Part shown: piece after piece, positions 48,501 through 52,800 of the stretch | How the letters are laid out: every line of letters begins with the position of its first letter | Position numbering within the stretch: position 1 is the stretch's first letter | Assembly (NCBI GenBank): GCA_024692905.1 | Contig: JAILLY010000046.1 | Location: forward strand, 1 to 52,800 | DNA: 52,800 bases | From: Lachnospiraceae bacterium | Lineage (GTDB): Bacteria > Bacillota > Clostridia > Lachnospirales > Lachnospiraceae | Direction: 5' to 3' | Notes under the pieces: model-generated | What the model saw: the letters and a program-made list of their open reading frames with translations, nothing else | What the model was told of the DNA's origin: nothing | Database searches by the model: none | Program-made: the position numbers and the translations under genes

Positions 48501-50795
48501 GTCAAAGAATTCATATCCTGTTCCCACCTTCTGCCAGCCAAGCAGCAAAACCCCGTTGTCTTTTGCATAATACTGCCGCAGGATTCCTCCGGCATCTTCG
48601 GCAGATGCGTAGCCTGTCAGGAGGACACCCATATCATCGTTGTTTATTTCACGGAAATAATACTTTGCCGAACCGATCAGGGTGACTCCCACGGCCATCC
48701 TTCCGGCAACTCCGTTTTCGTCAGCCTTTGTGTCAAAGTAATACTTTCCGTTATCAAATGTCTGCCAGCCGGTCTGCCTGACACCCTTGGAATTGAATAA
48801 GTAATTCTTTCCTCCGATCTCTCTTCTTCCGGTGAACATCACTCCCAGATCATCGGTTGCTTTTTTCCTGTTTTCGTCATAATCCCAGTCATCGGTCACT
48901 CCGAAATAATAAACCTTTCCTCCGATCGACTGCCATCCGGAAGCGACTCTTCCGTCCTTGCCAAAATAGTATCTGTTGCCGTCTATCGTCTGCCAGCCTG
49001 AAAGCAATTTTCCCCCGGGAAGCCTGTAATATCTTCCGGAGCCGTCTTTTAACTGGATCCAGTGATCCGGCGAAGAAGAAGAGATCTCGGAATAGGGCAC
49101 TGCAGCCCCGCTTCCGGCAAATAACCTCCATTTATCGCCGGCAAATACCCATCCGCTCTGAAGCCGGCCGGCCTTTTCTCCGGTCTTTTCATCATCTGCA
49201 GGGAGGGCATAATAATTGTTTCCGGAATCGCTGAAATACCCTTTCATAAGGTAACCGTTGGCAGGGTCCGTATAGTAACCGTTACCGTCGGCATCATAAA
49301 CGATCTCTCCAAGGACCCGGTTGTTGTCTTCATCGAAATATATGGTACCTTCGGGGAGCGGGACAAATCCCCTCTTTTCATACGTTGCCCTTAAAGCACC
49401 GTTCTCTCCGTAATCCTTAATCTTGGATCCCGTATCCAGGACGCCTTTGACCATGACACCGTTTTGATCGAAACAATAGGTTCTGCCGTCTATCGTCTGT
49501 TCCGTGTTTTTTACCGGTTCTACTTTATTCTTTATCGAGGCAGGGTCCTCGCTGCTGTCTTTGATCATTCCGTAATAAGAGTCCCCCGATATCCTGAACC
49601 ATCCCACAGGACAGCGGGTGTAGATATCTATGGATGCTCCCGGCCATGCCTTCCTGTTAGTTCCCTCGCCGGCTGTTAAGGATATGGTGACAGGAGTATC
49701 CGGGTCTTCGGTTTTCTTTATTACATCTATCCTTGCATATATCTCATTATTTTTATATCCGAGCGGAGTGACTTTCACAACTGACGGATCGCTCGAGACC
49801 CACTCGGGATCGAAAGAATCATTGGCGTTGACCGGTGAAACGGTCGCAGTCAGTGTGCAGGAGGTTCCGTATGGCATCGTATCTTCGTCTATGCCGGTGT
49901 CTTCAGCCGGGACATGACCCATTTCTATACCGGTGATCTTTACCCATTCCTTTTTTAATTCGCATGTATCGGGATCAAACAGATATGACGTCCCGTCAAG
50001 GATAAGTTCGGGATCGTCATCATCCGGTCCCGGGAAAGCAGCACTTTCCTTAAAGTAATAAATCTTATTGTTTTTTTCTTCGATTTTTCCCGTAAGATAT
50101 TTGCTGCCGTCATATGTCAGCCAGCCCTCCGGATAGAGGGCGGTTTTGGAAAATGCAAACCTTATATTGCTGTCATAGATGTGAAAGAACTTTTCGACAG
50201 GATATACACAGGTGACAGTGATGTCTGCCGATGCCTGTCTGGTATTGTCTTCTTTATCGGTGGCAGTAACAGTCAGAGTAACGGTGCCGTATTTCCAGGG
50301 GAATACTTTGTTTTTGTTTGCGGTTTCCGTTCCGATCGCAGCGATGCTGTGATTCGATGATGTCACGGTGATATCGACCGAATCCGCTTTGGAAGCCGGG
50401 ATTATCTCATAACCGACCTCGAAAGCGTTTCCGACCTCCAGCTCATTTTTGGCCGGGATCCCTTTTGAGGTATCGGTATCAAAGTCATGGATCACGACTT
50501 CAAATTCACCATCGTTAAGAAGAGCATCATCCTGACTTTCCCGAAGTATTTCTTCTGCTGCACCGTTATCGGAAGGTGTTAAGCCGTCATCCGGTAAAAG
50601 GGACGGTTCGTCTTCGGTCATGATGTCATAAACCGAACCATCCGGCACGGGATCATCCGGCGCTGTGATATCGGTTTCGATCTCGATTTCCGTACCGGCC
50701 ATTATATCTGCGGGTGAACTGCCTAAGATCATCGCAAATGCGGTAAGTGCTGCGATGCTCCTTGAAACCGTTTTCCCCAATAACCTTTTTTTCAT
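45582..50795 (-). CDS. Secreted cell-wall-repeat protein with C-terminal alpha/beta hydrolase
   Basis: A 1737-residue protein. Order: signal peptide 1-33 (MKKRLLGKTVSRSIAALTAF), acidic linker to about 95, two Ig-like (BIG_2-type) domains at about 98-200 and 285-395, then about 30 choline-binding-like repeats (GWQTIDGNRYYFGKDG type, about 435-1445) that should hold the protein on the wall, and a hydrolase of the HSL/fold-3 type (about 1446-1737). The triad is S1568 (GASSG), D1681 (TFDPCYFD) and H1712 (KKEQHGF). The oxyanion motif expected as HGGG reads YGNYY at 1450-1454, and a DxNxDxxVxxxD calcium-loop-like segment lies at 1530-1541. AAAGGA precedes the ATG; the operator-bearing promoter lies 80 bases upstream. 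Substrate unknown; an esterase acting on wall or environmental glycan esters is possible. Confidence 0.88.
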   Translation of the reverse strand: MKKRLLGKTVSRSIAALTAFAMILGSSPADIMAGTEIEIETDITAPDDPVPDGSVYDIMTEDEPSLLPDDGLTPSDNGAAEEILRESQDDALLNDGEFEVVIHDFDTDTSKGIPAKNELEVGNAFEVGYEIIPASKADSVDITVTSSNHSIAAIGTETANKNKVFPWKYGTVTLTVTATDKEDNTRQASADITVTCVYPVEKFFHIYDSNIRFAFSKTALYPEGWLTYDGSKYLTGKIEEKNNKIYYFKESAAFPGPDDDDPELILDGTSYLFDPDTCELKKEWVKITGIEMGHVPAEDTGIDEDTMPYGTSCTLTATVSPVNANDSFDPEWVSSDPSVVKVTPLGYKNNEIYARIDVIKKTEDPDTPVTISLTAGEGTNRKAWPGASIDIYTRCPVGWFRISGDSYYGMIKDSSEDPASIKNKVEPVKNTEQTIDGRTYCFDQNGVMVKGVLDTGSKIKDYGENGALRATYEKRGFVPLPEGTIYFDEDNNRVLGEIVYDADGNGYYTDPANGYLMKGYFSDSGNNYYALPADDEKTGEKAGRLQSGWVFAGDKWRLFAGSGAAVPYSEISSSSPDHWIQLKDGSGRYYRLPGGKLLSGWQTIDGNRYYFGKDGRVASGWQSIGGKVYYFGVTDDWDYDENRKKATDDLGVMFTGRREIGGKNYLFNSKGVRQTGWQTFDNGKYYFDTKADENGVAGRMAVGVTLIGSAKYYFREINNDDMGVLLTGYASAEDAGGILRQYYAKDNGVLLLGWQKVGTGYEFFDYKLGYKIEESDDFTPGWFDTVDNGHSYRYYFKKADSPVTGLQTIDGEKYYFDPVTARMVTGVCKIGNNKYVFDDNDGHMLKGYVGSGGAMYFTNDRGIMQYGYLSAGGGMHYFLTDPDSPDHGKEQGLVEVEGPAGFCSTEGGSIIFIKNGKLQKGWQTVDNRKYYFGDHGILKTGEFLIKKDTYRTYTAEEAQSAGHPGWIGSARTGSVNDSDGTRYYDRNGKRKNGWVSIDDGWFYFDPSDGLMLKGLFTAGNKTYYTDPLTGKRQTGQVAACERFFDNSGVMRTGWKTINGEKYYYAPDTGILRKGVFRIGGIMYLFDETDGHMHKGGYIPVNSVRYLTDKTGRLMTGWQLVNDAGLTKWHYFDTASGKELYYDGSTNEIGLLPPETIDGVLWYTAENLPDGNKTVRARFAFKNNKPLKGWKTINGNRYYFEENGRLVTGFRTINKARYYFDESSEAGIAKEGAMLKNGIQNIVGSYYFLQPSGACRTGWFDTADGRYYADPLTGELAVSFAKIGDNIYYFSDSAATIGCMQTGFIKISENDRLFYDDPAGSKGASNTYYADEKGVIVTSGWRNIKSDPKVKDSQEWSFYFAPNRPYINTGDFILTGEMAVGDVLIDDNGIISAYLDDGTGPNDGFGSGGDTRLYDECGVMQLPSGQITDIGHYYRFNHETGARRKEVLYFYGNYYGLPIDEKQAAVISSISRYTDSGMNFGSESGDFITVNGNSSGVLAAKGLTTYPAATFPMCASKNVPDEQEKYVAGNDLNSDDNVDVLDVEIYSKDVYDKAIAKYGPRNLVLAGASSGAGICLSLYDHALNKNEPNKLPSQLLLISPWIDVRMSNPACSSLTKSQMGSTDVATLKYWGARYIRDGEYTDENGVKPYAGCAGERDNPFASPVLYDNSRMRNVIIYSGTFDPCYFDCALFAENAKNAGNDGVILNEYKKEQHGFVFSKNSSASKKVILDFCRNIMTQ
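46455..49500 (-). repeat. Choline-binding-like cell-wall repeats
   Basis: About 30 copies of a roughly 20-residue unit with GW/GY, IxGxKYYF and G-x-(M/L)-x-x-G positions. Units are diverged at DNA level, and several are extended by inserts (for example the GWFDT units). Confidence 0.85.
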
Positions 50796-50858
50796 ATGTT
50801 GATCTGTCCTTTCCTGTCTGATCGGCTGTTTATATCGTATGGCTCGAAGGCCGGAGTG

Positions 50859-50905
50859 TTTGTCATATATGTATAATTATATGACAAAACAGTATCTTCG
50901 GACAA
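50859..50905 (-). promoter_or_regulatory. Promoter with 11-bp inverted-repeat operator
   Basis: On the minus strand: -35 TTGTCC (50905-50900), an 18-base spacer, -10 TATAAT (50881-50876). TTTGTCATATA (50859-50869) and TATATGACAAA (50878-50888) form a perfect 11-bp inverted repeat with an 8-base centre that covers the -10 and start site of the gene at 50795, as expected of a repressor operator. Confidence 0.7.
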
Positions 50906-51023
50906 CAGAAAATACAGTTATTTGCCGGAAGGCGGTTTTTGTTTCCTTTTTCTTGAAATAATGCCAATGGAACGATACTATGAGATATGGGCAGGAAACT
51001 ATCCTGTCCGGGGAGATATTGAA

Positions 51024-51316
51024 ATGACTGATGAACAGAAAGCCTGGCTTATAGCCAAAAACCGAATGATGGATGCCCTGACAGAACTTGGTTTCCCTGA
51101 GGCCCTCGGTGACCAGACGTTAAGAACCTTGGCAGCCCCAAAGCCATGGACCGCATGACATCTTACCTTAATAACGTAAAGCCCGTAAAAGCTGAACTTG
51201 TCGTAGATGAAATGCTTGCCATCTGTTCCGATATCGCAAGGTGGAGAGACAAGAAAGAAAGCGAACAGGCAAATGCAAGGTATAATGAAGTTCTGAATTT
51301 TGGTTTGGAGGATTAA
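51024..51316 (+). pseudogene. Frameshifted small conserved-looking gene
   Basis: Two frames read as one broken protein of about 97 residues. The first part (MTDEQKAWLIAKNRMMDALT, GFPEALGDQ) runs from the ATG at 51024, which has GGGGAG 8 bases upstream, and leaves its natural path after CAG at 51116, ending at 51158. The second frame continues VKNLGSPKAM, DRMTSYLNN, AELVVDEMLAICSDIARWRDK to the stop at 51314-51316. Adding one base between 51116 and 51119 restores a single frame. The second part also has its own ATG at 51146, so two short proteins of 44 and 56 residues are possible. The family is not named; the helical, charged make-up resembles small accessory proteins. A sequencing error is an alternative. 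Confidence 0.6.
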
Positions 51317-51354
51317 GCCCTTATTGACTTAGCCGTTCGGCAAAGGGAGAAGAC

Positions 51355-51567
51355 ATGAAGATAAACAATCCGTCAGAGTTTGGAAAGGCATTAAGGGAGC
51401 GCAGGAAGAAACTCGGCTATACCCAGAAATATATATCTGAGTATACCGGGCTGTCGGTGAGTTTTATTTCGGATCTTGAAAACGGGAAAAAGACGATAGA
51501 GATCGGAAAATCCTTCGAATATGCCAAACTGCTGGGTTTGAATATCGAATTGAATGAGAGGATATGA
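51355..51567 (+). CDS. HipB/y4mF-like HTH transcriptional regulator, orphan
   Basis: A 70-residue Xre-family protein: FGKALRERRKKLGYTQKYIS and VSFISDLENGKKTIEIGKSFEYAKLLGLNIEL, the layout of HipB-like (y4mF) antitoxins, which normally precede a hipA kinase gene. No hipA follows; the next gene is on the opposite strand 24 bases away. AAAGGGAGA precedes the ATG. It may regulate other genes or be the remainder of a lost toxin-antitoxin pair. The broken gene just upstream could have belonged to the same unit. Confidence 0.8.
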   Translation: MKINNPSEFGKALRERRKKLGYTQKYISEYTGLSVSFISDLENGKKTIEIGKSFEYAKLLGLNIELNERI

Positions 51568-51590
51568 GAGTCAGTCGCGGCCGGTCCTCA

Positions 51591-52736
51591 TCAGCCGCCA
51601 AACTGCGCAGCCACGAGCTTTAAGTTATCTCTTATCGGAAGATGCTGCGGGCAGATCCGCTCACATTTGCCGCACCCGATACAGTCACCGGCCTTGCCGT
51701 ACACCTGGGTGAGCCTGTTGTAATAACCGCCCTGAGGCGTAAAACCTTTGCCGGCATATTCCTGTTTCTCGGCATTATAAAGCGAGAAATATTTGGGTAT
51801 CGGAATGTTCATCGGACAGCCGTCGACGCAGTAAGCACAGGCAGTGCATGGGATCGCAATGCTTGAGTTGATAAGATCCGTGGCCTTCTTTATGATATTA
51901 AGCTCCTCATCGTTAAGAGGGGTAAAATCACGCATATATGCGGTGTTATCCACCATCATTTCCATATTTCCCATTCCCGAGAGCACCATCTTTACATTCG
52001 GCTGGCTTGCAGCAAACCTGATGGCCCATGAAGCGACCGATTTATCGGGAGAGTAGTCCTTAAAGAGCTTTTCGACCTCCGGAACCACATTCGCCAGGGT
52101 ACCGCCCTTTACAGGTTCCATGACTATGACGGGTTTGCCGTGCTTTGTGCATACTTCATAGCATTTGCGTGACTGTATCGCCTCGCTGTCCCAGTCAAGA
52201 TAGTTGAGCTGGAGCTGGACGAATTCGACCTCGGGATGCTCCGTAAGTATCTTATCAAGCAGGTCGGCCCTGTCGTGGAAGGAAAATCCGATATGCCTTA
52301 CATATCCGGCCTTCTTCTTATCCTCAAGCCATTCAAAACACCCGAACTTTGAGTATTTCTTATAATGATCCTCGCCAAGATCATGCAGCAGATAATAGTC
52401 GAAATAATCAACGCGGGTCTTCTTAAGCTGGGTATTGAATATCTGCTCCATCTGATCTTCATTACTGAAGAATCCGCCATGGAGCTTGGTCGCAAGCGTA
52501 TATTCGTCCCTTTTATGCCTGCTTACCAGCGCTTCGCCCGCCGCGTCCTCGCTCTTGAACCCGCAGTACATCCAGGCGGTATCAAAATATGTGAAACCCT
52601 GGGAGATGAAATGGTCTACCATCTTCTTTGTCAAGTCAATATCGATGTTTCCGAACTTTCCGGTAGTTGACGTTTCCGGAAGCCTCATTAATCCGAATCC
52701 GAGTTTCTTTGTATCAGCGCCGAAAATATCTGCCAT
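51591..52736 (-). CDS. Aldo/keto reductase with C-terminal 2[4Fe-4S] domain
   Basis: A 381-residue oxidoreductase. The TIM-barrel part starts [10 protein letters not shown] and holds the tetrad: Asp in YFDTAWMY with Tyr a few residues later, Lys in ATKLHG, His in LLHDLGE. The C-terminus (about 295-365) has two ferredoxin-like clusters, [17 protein letters not shown] and [17 protein letters not shown]. This fused type is common in anaerobes and probably moves electrons between ferredoxin or NAD(P)H and a carbonyl substrate that is not known. GGAGGA lies 8 bases before the ATG. Confidence 0.93.
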   Translation of the reverse strand: MADIFGADTKKLGFGLMRLPETSTTGKFGNIDIDLTKKMVDHFISQGFTYFDTAWMYCGFKSEDAAGEALVSRHKRDEYTLATKLHGGFFSNEDQMEQIFNTQLKKTRVDYFDYYLLHDLGEDHYKKYSKFGCFEWLEDKKKAGYVRHIGFSFHDRADLLDKILTEHPEVEFVQLQLNYLDWDSEAIQSRKCYEVCTKHGKPVIVMEPVKGGTLANVVPEVEKLFKDYSPDKSVASWAIRFAASQPNVKMVLSGMGNMEMMVDNTAYMRDFTPLNDEELNIIKKATDLINSSIAIPCTACAYCVDGCPMNIPIPKYFSLYNAEKQEYAGKGFTPQGGYYNRLTQVYGKAGDCIGCGKCERICPQHLPIRDNLKLVAAQFGG

Positions 52737-52767
52737 GGTATCTTCCTCCGTTATTTATTATGCGATA

Positions 52768-52796
52768 ATTATATTCTGTGGTGGATTTGGCGGCAA
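52768..52796 (-). promoter_or_regulatory. Promoter of the aldo/keto reductase gene
   Basis: On the minus strand: TTGCCG (52796-52791), a 17-base spacer, TATAAT (52773-52768), about 32 bases before the ATG. Confidence 0.65.
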
Positions 52797-52800
52797 CCAT

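Noticed and set aside
50922-51023. Longer N-terminus for the frameshifted small gene starting at 50922.
   Set aside because: The extra residues look random, while the ATG at 51024 has a clear GGGGAG ribosome binding site.

Overview
The window looks like the chromosome of a motile, Gram-positive, anaerobic Clostridia member, most likely a gut or rumen Lachnospiraceae. The evidence is a FliW/CsrA-controlled flagellar late operon, SigD (sigma-28) promoters of the TAAA-N15-CCGATA type, strong AGGAGG ribosome binding sites, a giant BspA-type leucine-rich-repeat surface protein, a choline-binding-like cell-wall repeat protein and meso-DAP dehydrogenase. The assignment is inferred from gene content only.

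Region 1 (1-8216) is the flagellar filament locus: the 3' end of flgL, fliW, csrA, a glycosyltransferase plus methyltransferase pair, flaG, fliD, fliS, a FliT/FlgN-like chaperone and a short 270-residue flagellin. Three SigD-type promoters are readable, before the glycosyltransferase, flaG and flagellin. The flagellin leader carries four ANGGA motifs, one in the loop of a GC hairpin and one in the Shine-Dalgarno. This is the expected target of the CsrA encoded 5.7 kb upstream, whose antagonist FliW is encoded next to it.

Region 2 (8255-25360) is a large glycosylation island. Directly behind the flagellin terminator are two tandem CgeB-like glycosyltransferases, a GT2 and the flagellin lysine methylase FliB, all overlapping. 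Then come an O-acetyltransferase with an unrecognised C-terminal domain, a DUF6492-like protein, an HTH-Uma2 protein with a palindromic operator, a meso-DAP dehydrogenase plus soluble histidine kinase pair, a GT4, three GT2-type enzymes, a second acetyltransferase and an AsnB-type amidotransferase. The likely products are flagellar and/or surface glycans.

Region 3 (25552-40905) has a 3668-residue secreted BspA-like protein with two separately capped LRR solenoids, an internally deleted remnant of an alanine/glycine:cation symporter, and a second short glycan cluster: a PglK-like ABC flippase, a GT2 and a GT11 fucosyltransferase-like enzyme.

Region 4 (41064-52736) has a UBA/DUF4342 membrane protein with an OmpR-type two-component system, a nuclease-helicase fusion divergent from tRNA-Gln(CUG), a 1737-residue cell-wall-repeat protein ending in an alpha/beta hydrolase, a frameshifted small gene, an orphan HipB-like regulator and an iron-sulfur aldo/keto reductase. 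No CRISPR array, insertion sequence or rRNA was seen. The most unusual items are the nuclease-helicase with its repeat-bearing promoter, the flagellin RNA leader, the double-capped LRR giant, the cell-wall hydrolase with an altered oxyanion motif and an embedded calcium-loop-like segment, and the symporter remnant.
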